Positions 10,994 to 20,210 of a stretch of 64,000 nucleotides of DNA are shown piece after piece. The notes under the pieces are model-generated. The model did no database searches, was not told the DNA's origin, and was given only the letters and a program-made list of their open reading frames with translations. How positions within the stretch are numbered: position 1 is the first letter of the stretch; every line of letters starts with the position of its first letter. This DNA comes from Herpetosiphon geysericola (GTDB lineage Bacteria; Chloroflexota; Chloroflexia; Chloroflexales; Herpetosiphonaceae): the NCBI RefSeq assembly GCF_001306135.1, contig NZ_LGKP01000012.1:124001-188000 (forward strand). Reading direction: 5' to 3'. The translations under genes were made by a program, and so were the position numbers.

Positions 10994-13033
10994 TTAATCA
11001 AGCCAAGCTGGGTCGTAATAATTGGCAGCATTCCAGAGAATCCAGCCATAGGTGCCTTCGACCTCGGCGACAGCTTGCATTTGAGCGCGAACTTCGGTGC
11101 GCCCATATTCGGTGACTGGGTTGAGCCAAGTTGCAGTGAAGGCTTGCAGCCAAGGCCGTTGCACTGCATATTTACCTTCCATGCGCTTTTGGCCCTTCTC
11201 GATGCTATCTTTGACGATCTCGTAGGGGTGCGCATCGGCGTTATCGAAGCCCAACTCGTTGCGATCGTAGTGTGATGGATAGACCATTGCACACACATAA
11301 TCGGTGTGATCGGCCATAATTTCAAGGCTTTGGCCAATTTCCCACATGTTGCGCCATGTTGCATAGCCAAACACGTCAATTGAGAAGAATGCGCCTGCGC
11401 CGTTAATATCGCCGTGGGCGCGTTTGAGCACATCGCCAATCGCTTCGTACATCACTTCAGGATTATTTTCTGGATCGATCGGTTGCGAGAACACCAAATT
11501 GCTGGTGCTGCCATCCGATGGAAAGCGAATATAATCGAATTGTACTTCATCAAAGCCATAATCGGCAATTTCTTTGGCAACGCCAACATTATACTCGGTG
11601 ACGTTCTGGTTGAATGGATCAAGCCACTTCAACCCGCCATCATCTTCCCAAACGCCGCCAGTGACCCGGCTTTGGGCGGCCCATTCAGGGTGGGCATCAG
11701 CCAAACTATTATCGCGCATTACCGCCATCCGGCCAATTAAGTAGATATTGCGTTTGCGCGCTTCGGCCACAATCCATTCCATATCCAAATAATCAACCGC
11801 AGTATCTGCTTCGATGACCAACGGATGTTTGGAAATATAGCCTACCATACCAACTTCGCCAGCAATATCGAGCTTGATGTCAAGCACAATCGCATTAACT
11901 TCGGTTTGATCAACCAGATCAAACAATTCGGTTAATGCAGCTTTCGAGGAGCCAGTGGCTGCGGTAATATAAATCGCTTTGGCGACAAATTCTTCTGCTT
12001 CGAGATCAGCGGTGAATTTGCCATCGCTAAGCGCCGTCCATGCCTTGCGATAACCAGGTGAGAGCACCTGAATTTGGGCATTTTCGGGAACACCAGTTAA
12101 TTCATAGGTTCCATCGGGCTTGAGCCGGGTCATGGTGACTGCCGTGCCCGTGTAGGGGTAGGTTTCGTCTGCGCCTTCAAATGGTTTGACCATCGCGATA
12201 ACCGTGCCCTTGGTCAGCGGCTTGCCAGTTTCGCTATTGACGACTGAGCCACGCACCGTCGAAGGTCGCAAGACGACATCCAACGAGGCTGCTTGTGGCA
12301 ATTCCAAGGTTTGGCTGCTATAGTCAGTGGCGCTAAACACCACTGGCGCATTCAAATCGATGTTGCGCACCGTGTAGCGGCCTTCTGCATCGCTTTGAGC
12401 CGTGGCATTGCCAACCTGGACGGTGGCGCCGCTGACGGGCTTTTGGCTATATTTATCGCTGATGATGCCAGTTAAGCTGGTTGGGCGCAACGACACATCA
12501 TAACTAGTTTGCTTTTCGAGGGTTGCAGTGGCACTAGTGTAATCGCTCGCCACAATCACAACTTCGGCTTTTTCGTCGACGTTGGTCAACTTGTAGCGGC
12601 CATCAGTGCCACTCGTGGCTTGGCTGCTGCCAGCTTTGACTGTCACGCCCGCGACAGGTTGTTGTGAGTATTGATCGAGCACAACCCCGCTAATCGTATT
12701 GGGCCGAATCGTCAGATTAACTTCTACCGGCGTTTGCTCGTTGACTGGGGTTTTATCGGCCAAACTAAGCGTGGCTGAGCTATAATCGCTGGCTTGAACC
12801 AATAACGAATTGGTGGTTTCCCATTCATTAATCGTCCATTTGCCAGCAGCATCAGTTGTCGCGCTTACTTCGCCAACTTGAACGGTTACTCCAGCAACGG
12901 GCTTTTGGGTATAGCTATCTGTTACAATTCCCGTCAGTGGCGGATTGCTGCTGCCACAGGCGGCAAGGACCAACGCAACCGCGCCAAACAGACCTGCTGT
13001 TAGGCGGCGCTTGGTTTGACTCACAAAATACAT
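10994..13033 (-). CDS. lipoprotein with carboxypeptidase-regulatory-like repeats and a glycosidase-like (DUF4015) domain
   Basis: A 679-residue lipoprotein: signal peptide with lipobox LAAC (Cys near 26), then four tandem beta-sandwich repeats of about 80 residues (consensus G.V.D.YSQ.PV.GVTV.VG...A.TDA.GRY....), typical of CarboxypepD_reg modules, to about residue 320. The C-terminal half has AIYITAATGSS, LDIKLDIAGEVG, RKRNIYLIGRMAVM, WLDPFNQNVTEYN and DEVQFDYIRFPSDG, matching the DUF4015 putative glycoside hydrolase barrel. It is probably anchored outside the membrane and acts on a polysaccharide. ATG 13033 was chosen because AGGAAGG lies 9 nt upstream. A GTG three bases earlier is an alternative. 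Confidence 0.85.
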   Translation of the reverse strand: MYFVSQTKRRLTAGLFGAVALVLAACGSSNPPLTGIVTDSYTQKPVAGVTVQVGEVSATTDAAGKWTINEWETTNSLLVQASDYSSATLSLADKTPVNEQTPVEVNLTIRPNTISGVVLDQYSQQPVAGVTVKAGSSQATSGTDGRYKLTNVDEKAEVVIVASDYTSATATLEKQTSYDVSLRPTSLTGIISDKYSQKPVSGATVQVGNATAQSDAEGRYTVRNIDLNAPVVFSATDYSSQTLELPQAASLDVVLRPSTVRGSVVNSETGKPLTKGTVIAMVKPFEGADETYPYTGTAVTMTRLKPDGTYELTGVPENAQIQVLSPGYRKAWTALSDGKFTADLEAEEFVAKAIYITAATGSSKAALTELFDLVDQTEVNAIVLDIKLDIAGEVGMVGYISKHPLVIEADTAVDYLDMEWIVAEARKRNIYLIGRMAVMRDNSLADAHPEWAAQSRVTGGVWEDDGGLKWLDPFNQNVTEYNVGVAKEIADYGFDEVQFDYIRFPSDGSTSNLVFSQPIDPENNPEVMYEAIGDVLKRAHGDINGAGAFFSIDVFGYATWRNMWEIGQSLEIMADHTDYVCAMVYPSHYDRNELGFDNADAHPYEIVKDSIEKGQKRMEGKYAVQRPWLQAFTATWLNPVTEYGRTEVRAQMQAVAEVEGTYGWILWNAANYYDPAWLD

Positions 13034-13112
13034 CACTTCTGACCTTCCTAAGCTTGTGGTGGGTGTCGGTTTAGACGGCGGTAATCATACGTTGCCCATC
13101 ATTGCCTGTCAA

Positions 13113-13153
13113 GAAAAAACGCCCGACTGTTGAGGCAGTTCGAGCGTTTTTTT
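13113..13153. terminator. bidirectional intrinsic terminator
   Basis: A-rich then CGCCCGACTG, a short loop, then CAGTTCGAGCG and TTTTTTT. The stem has one bulge, and A/T tracts on both sides let it work in both directions. It lies downstream of the 13172-15055 permease gene and upstream of the lipoprotein gene. Confidence 0.85.
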
Positions 13154-13171
13154 GATTAAGAGTTGCTAAGT

Positions 13172-15055
13172 TTAACGTTCAAGATGGTAGGGCACGCTAA
13201 TCACGATTTTATTGCGCCGGAATAGCAGTGCACCTTTCAAGAAGAAGGCAGTTTGATTATGCAAGGCATATTCCCAAATTCGTGCCGGAATAAATTCAGG
13301 CAAAATGATCGTCAGAATATCATCATGGCGTTCAGCTTCAATTCGGTCAACGTAGCGTAAAATTGGGCGTAATAATGAGCGATATTTAGATATTTCAATA
13401 TCCAAGGGCACATCTGGTTCCCAGTTTTGCCAACGCTCTTGTAAGCGGGCAGTTTTTTCGTGCTCATGCTCAAATTCAATATATAAGGCGCGAACCTTGC
13501 CCGGGGCAATCAATTTGGCATATTCGAGGGCTTTTACCGTGCCACGATGCAACGATGAAACCAGTACAATCACATTATTTTCTAAAGCAGCTGGTTTGCT
13601 AAACCCTTCTAAGGAAAGTTGTTTTGCCACACCTTTATAGTGGCGATTGATCGTCATAAAGATTAACACTAAAATCGGAATACAAATTACGACCAGCCAT
13701 GCGCCTTCTTTGAATTTGGTCGTGCCGTTGATAATTAGCACAATTCCGGTGGCGATTGCCCCAACAAAATTAACAACTAAATTAAGTTGCCAACCCTTGC
13801 TCTTGAGCCGCAACCAGCGCAAAACCATGCCCGCTTGCGAGAGCGTAAACGAAAGAAACACCCCAACCGCATACAAGGGAATCAAATTGGTGACCGAGCC
13901 ATCGAAGCCAATCACCAACAGCGCCGCCGCTAGCGATAGAAAAATAATCCCATTGGAAAAGACTAAGCGGTCGCCCAACGATGAGAATTGGCGCGGCAAA
14001 AAGCCATCTCGCGCCAGCAACGACATCAACCGCGGAAAATCGGCGTAGCTGGTATTGGCCGCAACCAGCAAAATCGCTGCCGTCGAGATTTGCAACATGC
14101 CATGCATGACCTTTGGAAAACCAGTTTCTGTGCCCGTGGTGCGGCCCCAAATGCCACGCCCAATTTGCGAAATCACGGTTTCGTTGAATTGTGGGCGGGC
14201 GCCGTATTTATGTGCAAACCAAGTGATGCCAGCAAACATCACCAACAGTAAGCCTGACATCCAAACCATGGTCACGCGGGCATTGTGCGGCTCTGGCTTG
14301 CGAAAGGCTGGCACGCCATTCGAGATTGCCTCCACCCCAGTGAGCGCCGAACAGCCAGAGGCAAACGCGCCCATCAGCAAGAAGGCGGTTATGCCTTCGG
14401 TTCCAAAGGGCGAAAAGCTTTGTTCATGCGGCCCCATTAGGCTATCCGAAAGCACCAAGGGCTGAATCGTGCCAGTCAGCTGTTTGTAGAAGCCATAGCC
14501 AAGCGTCAGCAGAATAATGCTAACAAAGAAGTAGGTTGGCAGCGAGAAAATCGCCCCTGATTCGCGAATCCCACGCAAATTGGCCAGCGTTAGCAGCACA
14601 ATCCCAATAATACAAATTTCAATCCGATATTCGCGCAGTGGCTCGACCAACGAGATCAATTGCGAAACCCCAGATGAGATCGATACTGCTACAGTAAGAA
14701 TGTAGTCAATTAACAATGCGCCGCCAGCAATCAAGCCAGCGAGCGTGCCGAGATTATCCGAGGCGACGATATACGAGCCGCCGCCACTGGGATAGGCAGT
14801 GATGGTCTGGCGATACGAAATGGTGACGATCATCAGCAACACAGCGATCCCGATGCCCAACCAGAGCGAGGTGCTAAATGCAATCACGCCCGCTGGCACA
14901 AGGTGCACCAACATTTCTTCGGTGGCATAGGCGACCGATGAGAGCGCATCGGACGAAAAGACGGCCAGCGCGGTTTTTTTATCCAGCCGCTCATGCGATT
15001 GGGCAGCAGTTTCCAACGGATTTCCCACTAAAACCCGTTTTAATTGCGTCAACAT
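13172..15055 (-). CDS. KimA-type potassium/APC-superfamily permease (copy 1)
   Basis: A 627-residue permease of the APC superfamily resembling Bacillus KimA (formerly YdaO), a proton-coupled high-affinity potassium importer. N-terminal signature HERLDKKTALAVFSSDALSSVAYATEEML, the GGGSYIVASDNLG loop and about 12 hydrophobic helices to residue 460 are followed by a cytoplasmic C-terminal domain (VLVSSLHRGTVKALEYAK; LPEFIPARIWEYALHNQTA) like the nucleotide-sensing tail of KimA. ATG 15055 has AAGGAG 8 nt upstream (15064-15069). A longer frame to 15082 lacks one. It is a paralogue of the next gene upstream. Potassium is inferred from the family, not shown. Confidence 0.88.
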   Translation of the reverse strand: MLTQLKRVLVGNPLETAAQSHERLDKKTALAVFSSDALSSVAYATEEMLVHLVPAGVIAFSTSLWLGIGIAVLLMIVTISYRQTITAYPSGGGSYIVASDNLGTLAGLIAGGALLIDYILTVAVSISSGVSQLISLVEPLREYRIEICIIGIVLLTLANLRGIRESGAIFSLPTYFFVSIILLTLGYGFYKQLTGTIQPLVLSDSLMGPHEQSFSPFGTEGITAFLLMGAFASGCSALTGVEAISNGVPAFRKPEPHNARVTMVWMSGLLLVMFAGITWFAHKYGARPQFNETVISQIGRGIWGRTTGTETGFPKVMHGMLQISTAAILLVAANTSYADFPRLMSLLARDGFLPRQFSSLGDRLVFSNGIIFLSLAAALLVIGFDGSVTNLIPLYAVGVFLSFTLSQAGMVLRWLRLKSKGWQLNLVVNFVGAIATGIVLIINGTTKFKEGAWLVVICIPILVLIFMTINRHYKGVAKQLSLEGFSKPAALENNVIVLVSSLHRGTVKALEYAKLIAPGKVRALYIEFEHEHEKTARLQERWQNWEPDVPLDIEISKYRSLLRPILRYVDRIEAERHDDILTIILPEFIPARIWEYALHNQTAFFLKGALLFRRNKIVISVPYHLER

Positions 15056-15330
15056 GGACGAAACTCCTTGGCGTTTCCTCAAATTGAGGGTTATTAGTCA
15101 TTAAATTGAATAAATGTTCTGTATGAAAGGTCGCAATTAAGCAAGCTCAAGCTAGTGACACCTCGGTTAGCCAGCTTAAACAGCACTTATTGGAGCATTA
15201 TTGTTGTGGTGGTGTTAGGCAGTTGGGGGAGAATGGGGTGAGTGCCGTGCTTGTTGGGAGCAATACGGTAAGCCGACATTGGTTAAGTTGGTTCGGTGGA
15301 GCTGAAAGCGCATACCAGTTTCCGTTTGCA
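15056..15330. other. long leader/gap upstream of KimA-like copy 1
   Basis: About 270 bp without a gene. A C-rich, A-rich leader can be read on the minus strand. I do not find the c-di-AMP (ydaO) riboswitch core here, although family members in Firmicutes often have it. No satellite words are present. The region may hold the promoter and a leader RNA. Confidence 0.4.
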
Positions 15331-15369
15331 TAAAAAACCGCCAACTATACAAGTGGTATGTCGGCGGTG
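15331..15369 (-). terminator. intrinsic terminator of KimA-like copy 2
   Basis: On the minus strand, ACCGCCGACATAC pairs with GTATAGTTGGCGGT around a short loop, followed by TTTTTTA. It lies about 110 nt after the stop at 15479 and separates the two permease genes into different transcripts. Confidence 0.88.
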
Positions 15370-15478
15370 AACATAGGCTTGATTATAGTCCACTCAAGGC
15401 TTTTGTCAATGAGATTTATTAACGAATATGAACTAGGAATCAACAGGCTTGAACTGAATCAAGCCCGTTGATTGAGAG

Positions 15479-17437
15479 CTAGGCAGAATGTTTGACCACA
15501 ATATCTTCAGTGCTACCGGGCAGCGCGTGCAAGTGATAGGGCACGCTAATTACTACCACGTCTTCATATTTGCGCAATGCCAGCAACAGCATCACAGCAG
15601 TTTGGTTGTGGAGCGCCTTGGCAAGCGTTGAATCGGGCACAAACTCTGGAATAACCACCGTAATCAGATCACCTGGAAATTCTTTATTATTGACTTGGTC
15701 GACATAATCAACCAGCGGTGTAAGATAGTCACGGTAGTCGGTGTGCAAGAAGACCAATTTAGCTTTGCCCAAAACCTCATCCCACTGTTCCCAGCGTTTG
15801 CGGGTTTTGATTTCTTCTTCTTCGCTACCAACCACCTGCACCACCCGCACATCGTCGGTCAGCTTCAAGGCATATTTGATCGCGCGCAACGAGCCACGGT
15901 GAATGCTGCCAACTGGCACGATTGCCACATCGGCAGGCGAACGCAAATCGCTTGGTGTAAGCCCGGTCAGGCTCAAATTGGTCGCAACATGGTCATAGTG
16001 CTTCTTGATTGTGCGGAATAACAGCATAATCAAAGGCAACGCCAGAATAATCAGCCATGCGCCTTCGGTGAATTTGGTAACCGTCAACACCACCAGCACT
16101 ATCGCCGTCAAACCAACCCCAATGATACTTGGAATCCGTTTGAGCTTGTAGTTTGGCTCGTAGTGCAAGGTTGTGATGCCCGTGTTGAGGCTTTCGCCTG
16201 GTTTGAGTTTGGCAACCTTGCGCCACATCACAATCATGCCTGCTTGCGAAAGCGTAAACGAGAGGAACACGCCGATTGCATACAACGGCAACAGATGATG
16301 TTCTTCGCCGCCGAAGACTGCCAGCAAGAGCGACGACAGGAAGGCCAGCGCAATCACCCCTGAGCTATAGACCAAGCGACTGCCCAAACGCGAAAGCCAG
16401 CGTGGCAAAAAGCCGTCATTCGACAAAAACGCAGCGATCCGTGGGAAGTCTGCATAGGCGGTGTTGGCTGCTAGGATCAAAATAAACATTGTGGTAAATT
16501 GAACCCAGTAGTAGAGAAAACCGCTGCCCACAACCGTGCGGGTCATCTGCGAAAGCACGCTCTCGCCGCCTTCATGCAAAATTGTAATTGGAATATGGGT
16601 CGCGATAAAGCTAATCCCAATGAACAAAGTCATGGCCATAATTGCCATCGCCCGCATCGTGATGATCGCATTTTTGGGGGCCGGATTTTTGAAGGCCTGC
16701 ACACCGTCGCTGATTGCTTCAATCCCAGTCAAAGCAGTACAACCGCCAGCGAAGGCCCGTAGCACCAGCCAAATAAAGCCAAAGTTATCAAGTCCTGAGC
16801 GCGCAGTTTCATCGGTGGCAACGCTGCGTGGTGGCAATGGCTCGCCAAAAATGCCAAAGTAGCGGGCTAAGCCAACCGCTAGCACCACAAAAACCCCAAG
16901 TACAAAGGCATAGGTGGGGATTGCAAAGATGGTGCCGCTTTCCCGCACCCCGCGCAAATTGAGCCAGGTAATTAACAGAATAATCCCAATGCCAATTAAC
17001 ACCCGGTGCTCATGGAAAAAGGCAACATCGGGAAAGGCCGAAGAAATTGCTTTGACCCCTGCCGAAACCGAAACCGCCACCGTCAGCACATAATCACTAA
17101 GAATCGAAGCACCTGCCAACCATGAAGCTGTGCGACCGAGGTTATCCTTACTGACCATATATGCGCCGCCACCCATCGGGTAGTGGTGAATGGTTTGGTT
17201 GTAGCTCAATACGACCAATAGCACCAAGGCTGCAATCCCAATTGCAATCGGCAAGGTGTAACTCAAGGCAGCGGCGCTGATCAAAATCAACACCCGCATA
17301 ATTGCTTCGGTGGCATAGGCATTGGAGCTAATTGGGTCGGATGCAAAGACTGCCAATCCGCGAATGTTGTCGAGCCGTTCGTGATGGGCACTACTGCTGG
17401 GAAACGGCTTCCCGATGAGTAGCTGTTTGATATTCAT
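15479..17437 (-). CDS. KimA-type potassium/APC-superfamily permease (copy 2)
   Basis: A 652-residue paralogue of the neighbouring permease with the same plan: HERLDNIRGLAVFASDPISSNAYATEA at the N-terminus, GGGAYMVSKDNLG, about 12 helices, and a C-terminal cytosolic domain (VPVGSIHRGSLRAIKYALKL; VIPEFVPDSTLAKALHNQTAVM). Copy 2 has a longer extracellular/loop segment around residues 208-225 (GEPLPPRSVATDE). The ATG has AAGGAC upstream (17447-17452). The two copies probably differ in affinity or in nucleotide control, which is inference. The minus-strand order is copy 2 then copy 1, each with its own terminator. Confidence 0.88.
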   Translation of the reverse strand: MNIKQLLIGKPFPSSSAHHERLDNIRGLAVFASDPISSNAYATEAIMRVLILISAAALSYTLPIAIGIAALVLLVVLSYNQTIHHYPMGGGAYMVSKDNLGRTASWLAGASILSDYVLTVAVSVSAGVKAISSAFPDVAFFHEHRVLIGIGIILLITWLNLRGVRESGTIFAIPTYAFVLGVFVVLAVGLARYFGIFGEPLPPRSVATDETARSGLDNFGFIWLVLRAFAGGCTALTGIEAISDGVQAFKNPAPKNAIITMRAMAIMAMTLFIGISFIATHIPITILHEGGESVLSQMTRTVVGSGFLYYWVQFTTMFILILAANTAYADFPRIAAFLSNDGFLPRWLSRLGSRLVYSSGVIALAFLSSLLLAVFGGEEHHLLPLYAIGVFLSFTLSQAGMIVMWRKVAKLKPGESLNTGITTLHYEPNYKLKRIPSIIGVGLTAIVLVVLTVTKFTEGAWLIILALPLIMLLFRTIKKHYDHVATNLSLTGLTPSDLRSPADVAIVPVGSIHRGSLRAIKYALKLTDDVRVVQVVGSEEEEIKTRKRWEQWDEVLGKAKLVFLHTDYRDYLTPLVDYVDQVNNKEFPGDLITVVIPEFVPDSTLAKALHNQTAVMLLLALRKYEDVVVISVPYHLHALPGSTEDIVVKHSA

Positions 17438-17496
17438 GGTTGATGTCCTTTCAAAGTGGATTGACAGCTCTCGCCACTTCGTTGCTTTGCTCTAAA

Positions 17497-17540
17497 ATGC
17501 GCCACTGGTTTTGCCAGAAGCGGCAAAACTGTGACGCATT
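17497..17540 (-). terminator. long hairpin terminator after the DUF456 gene
   Basis: An almost perfect 18-19-bp stem (AATGCGYCAC...TTTTGCC on both arms, loop around 17515-17520). On the minus strand it is followed by TTTT within the outer arm and TTTTAGAG, so it terminates the gene ending at 17586. Confidence 0.75.
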
Positions 17541-17585
17541 CTTCTGTCAGCGTTAGCCTATACGTTGGTTTTCGCCTAGGGTTGC

Positions 17586-18065
17586 TTAACCAGTTATCAC
17601 GCGCACCAAAAAGATCGTAACCATTACGAGGCCAAGTGAAACCTGTATTGCAATGCTTACGAGCCAATTTTTGATGGTGCGCCATGAAACATCAAGCACG
17701 AATTTACCATCGCGCCAGCGTTGCCACTCTGGCAATAATGCCCCTATGATCGAACCAATCAACATGCCTGGAATGTTCAGGATGAATAGGCCAATAATAC
17801 CACCAATCATACTAAAGATTGTAGCCCAAATTGAGGCTCCGCCACGGCGCTGCCCCAAGGCTCCAACCCAAATATCACTGGTCATAGCAATTAGCGCAAT
17901 CACGCCTAAAACAGCCAAGGTTCCCCAGCCCACCACCACAAATTCAGTCATGGAGGCGTAGAGCAACGCCCCCAGCCAAATCAAGGCTGCGCCCGGCAAG
18001 ATTGGCAAAATAACCACGCTGACCAAGCCCAAAAACATAATCAACAATGCAAGTGCTAGTTCCAA
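17586..18065 (-). CDS. DUF456 membrane protein
   Basis: A 159-residue, very hydrophobic protein with about four transmembrane helices, a central GQRRGGAS loop and glycine-rich helices (MIGGIIGLFILNIPGMLIGSIIGALLPEW) that match the DUF456 family, whose function is unknown. Length and motif order are normal. It starts three nucleotides after the stop of the upstream subtilase-FHA gene, so the two are almost certainly co-transcribed and may work together at the membrane. Confidence 0.85.
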   Translation of the reverse strand: MELALALLIMFLGLVSVVILPILPGAALIWLGALLYASMTEFVVVGWGTLAVLGVIALIAMTSDIWVGALGQRRGGASIWATIFSMIGGIIGLFILNIPGMLIGSIIGALLPEWQRWRDGKFVLDVSWRTIKNWLVSIAIQVSLGLVMVTIFLVRVITG

Positions 18066-18068
18066 ATT

Positions 18069-19709
18069 TTAGCCCTCAAAACGTAAGTGCGTCTGCCCAA
18101 CTTCGATCACATCGCCAGGGCGAACCAATTGGCGGCCTTGAACTGGAATGCCATTGATTTTCGTGCCATGGCTGCTGCCTGCATCTTCAATTTCAATGCC
18201 ACGCGGATCGCGATAGAGAATCGTATGCCGTCGTGAAACCGTACTATCGCCACTAATTGCTACATCTAAGCCAGCTTCGCGGCCAATAAACACTTGATTT
18301 TCGCGCAGCAAATAGAACTTGTTCAATTCAGCTCCGCGCACAACCGTCAATTTGCCCCACGCTGGCCCTCCAGTTGCTGGCGCTGCGCTTGGCGGTGCGT
18401 AGCTCTGGCTCAACGGTGGTGTTGATCCGACGATTGGTTGCGAGGCAAGGTTGCGTTGATCGTACATTGGCGGTTGTTGCATTGCTTGATCATACTGAAT
18501 TGGCGGCGGTGGCGCGAACCCGCCAGCAGGAACTGCCGCTGGACGCGAGTTTTGCTTGCGGCGGCGCACCAAGAACACCGTCAAGCCACCCAACACCACC
18601 AACATGACGGCGCTAAACCCAAGCAGTTTGATCAGGTTGGATTTGGCTTCGGGGCCGCCAACTGCTGCAGCACTGCCCTTAATTGGCCCGCCAAGCGCGT
18701 TACAAGCATTAATTCGGCCTGTCCCAAGGTTGCTTGGCTCGAAATAGGTGACTGGGCCATAGCGCTTAATTGGATTTTGCGCCGAAATATCATCAGCAGT
18801 TTTTTCAATTTCGGCCCGCACTTGGTCTGCATTCCAATCGGGGTGCTGGGCAAAGAGCAATGCCGCCAAGCCTGCAACGACGGGCGTGGCCTGCGAGGTG
18901 CCGCTCATTTGATCGTAGTTTTTGTTGAAGCGTTCTTCGGCGGGCAAATCTCTGGTCATGTAGACATCGTAGGTGGGCATGGTCGAGTAGATGCCTGCGC
19001 CTGGCGCAGAAACCGAAATCCAATTGCCATAATTCGAGAAGTCGGTTTTGCGATCTTCGGGGTCGGTTGCGGCCACGACCATGGCAAACTCTTCGACGCC
19101 AAAGGCAAAGTTGGGCAAGGGCACAAACGAATTACCAGCGGCGATAATCACCAGCACGCCAGCAGCATCAGCTTCTTGAATGGCGGCAACAATATCTTCG
19201 CTATCGAGTGGCAACATCGAGCCAAGGCTCATATTAATAATCTGGACATTTTTGCTGACCGCATAGCGAATGCCAGCAATAATATCTTGATTGCTGCCAG
19301 AACCATCGGCGGCCATCACCCGAATTGGCAAAATGCGCGTGCCTCCGCCAGCAACCCCTGCAATCCCTTTGCTATTGTTGATTGTGGCGGCAATAATGCC
19401 TGAAACGTGGGTTCCATGGCCATTCTCATCAGACGGGTCGTCATCGCCATCGACTGCATCAAAGCCGTCGGTGCGCAAAATATCGACCAAATCTGGGTGA
19501 TTCATATCAACGCCGGAGTCGATGACGGCCACGGTTACATCGGAACTGCCCGTGAGGTGTTCCCAAGCGCAGGTAAGGCCAAGCTGACGAATAACCCATT
19601 GTTTATTGGCATCGGGGTCGTTGGGTGGGCTCATTAAGGGATTTTGGGCAGCGGCTGGGGTGCCGACCAGCAAAATCAAACAAAAAACAAGTGCAATGCG
19701 ACGGCTCAT
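18069..19709 (-). CDS. membrane subtilase with a cytoplasmic FHA domain
   Basis: A 546-residue protein: signal peptide (1-22), a subtilisin-family S8 protease with catalytic Asp64 (AVIDSGVD), His98 (GHGTHVSG) and Ser272 (GTSQATPVV) and oxyanion Asn193, a transmembrane helix at about 360-382 with a positive RRRKQ stop, a Pro/Gln-rich linker (390-450), and a C-terminal FHA domain (452-546: IGRE near 476, STVSRRH 489-495, GSSHGTKING 511-520). The protease would be outside and the phosphothreonine reader inside. ATG 19709 has an AGGAGG site ending about 9 nt upstream. A TTG 21 nt earlier overlaps that site. Forms an operon with the DUF456 gene. Confidence 0.95.
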   Translation of the reverse strand: MSRRIALVFCLILLVGTPAAAQNPLMSPPNDPDANKQWVIRQLGLTCAWEHLTGSSDVTVAVIDSGVDMNHPDLVDILRTDGFDAVDGDDDPSDENGHGTHVSGIIAATINNSKGIAGVAGGGTRILPIRVMAADGSGSNQDIIAGIRYAVSKNVQIINMSLGSMLPLDSEDIVAAIQEADAAGVLVIIAAGNSFVPLPNFAFGVEEFAMVVAATDPEDRKTDFSNYGNWISVSAPGAGIYSTMPTYDVYMTRDLPAEERFNKNYDQMSGTSQATPVVAGLAALLFAQHPDWNADQVRAEIEKTADDISAQNPIKRYGPVTYFEPSNLGTGRINACNALGGPIKGSAAAVGGPEAKSNLIKLLGFSAVMLVVLGGLTVFLVRRRKQNSRPAAVPAGGFAPPPPIQYDQAMQQPPMYDQRNLASQPIVGSTPPLSQSYAPPSAAPATGGPAWGKLTVVRGAELNKFYLLRENQVFIGREAGLDVAISGDSTVSRRHTILYRDPRGIEIEDAGSSHGTKINGIPVQGRQLVRPGDVIEVGQTHLRFEG

Positions 19710-19756
19710 GATATAATCGCCTCCTGACAAACACTCAGCACGCTGGAGGATTCCCC

Positions 19757-20167
19757 ATGCGTTTCAAACAGTTGCTTATAGGCTGCCTTTTGCTAACACT
19801 CACAGCCTGTGGTGGCGATGATACCGCACCCGTCAACCAAGTCAAGGCATTTGTTGCAGCAACTGAAGAACGGAATGTTGATCGGATGGTCGCATTGATG
19901 GTGCCCGAGATGCGGCGTGATGCTGGTTGGCAGCTACGGCAGGTCATGCCACGAATCAAATCAATCGATTATCAAAATGATCAATATACGCTCGAAAAGA
20001 TTGAAGATGGCCGGGCTTATGTGCAAATTAATGGCACCTTGGTCGGGCAGATGGATGATGGTGCGTCGATTAATTATCCCGCCAACCAATTGGTCGAGCT
20101 TGTTGAGCAAGATGATGGCACGTGGCTTGTCGCAAATAGTGGCTTTGAAGTTCCAAGCCAACCTTAA
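19757..20167 (+). CDS. small lipoprotein, NTF2/SnoaL-like fold suspected
   Basis: A 136-residue protein with a lipoprotein signal (LLLTLTAC, Cys near 19; CGGD after it). The mature part has NQVKAFVAATEERNVDRMVALMVPEMR, a pattern seen in DUF4878/SnoaL-like small lipoproteins, and a beta-rich second half (YVQINGTLVGQMDDG..., DDGTWLVANSGFE). Function is unknown. It is probably tethered to the membrane. Divergent from the subtilase-FHA gene with only about 47 bp between start codons, so their promoters must overlap and their control may be linked. Confidence 0.75.
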   Translation: MRFKQLLIGCLLLTLTACGGDDTAPVNQVKAFVAATEERNVDRMVALMVPEMRRDAGWQLRQVMPRIKSIDYQNDQYTLEKIEDGRAYVQINGTLVGQMDDGASINYPANQLVELVEQDDGTWLVANSGFEVPSQP

Positions 20168-20180
20168 ATTGAAAACAGAA

Positions 20181-20204
20181 CGAGCGCTGAAGCTTCAGCG
20201 CTCG
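20181..20204. terminator. perfect 24-bp palindrome between convergent genes
   Basis: CGAGCGCTGAAG and its exact complement CTTCAGCGCTCG meet without a loop. It sits between the stop codons of the lipoprotein and the phosphoesterase and probably terminates both, though neither side has a strong T-run. Confidence 0.6.
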
Positions 20205-20210
20205 CTTGGT

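Noticed and set aside
15056-15478. ydaO-type (c-di-AMP) riboswitch upstream of the KimA-like genes
   Set aside because: No conserved core was found on the minus strand; a GGGGGAGAATGGGGTGAG stretch lies on the wrong strand and lacks pairing partners.
19710-19730. TTG start for the subtilase-FHA protein
   Set aside because: The TTG to ATG stretch contains the AGGAGG ribosome site itself.
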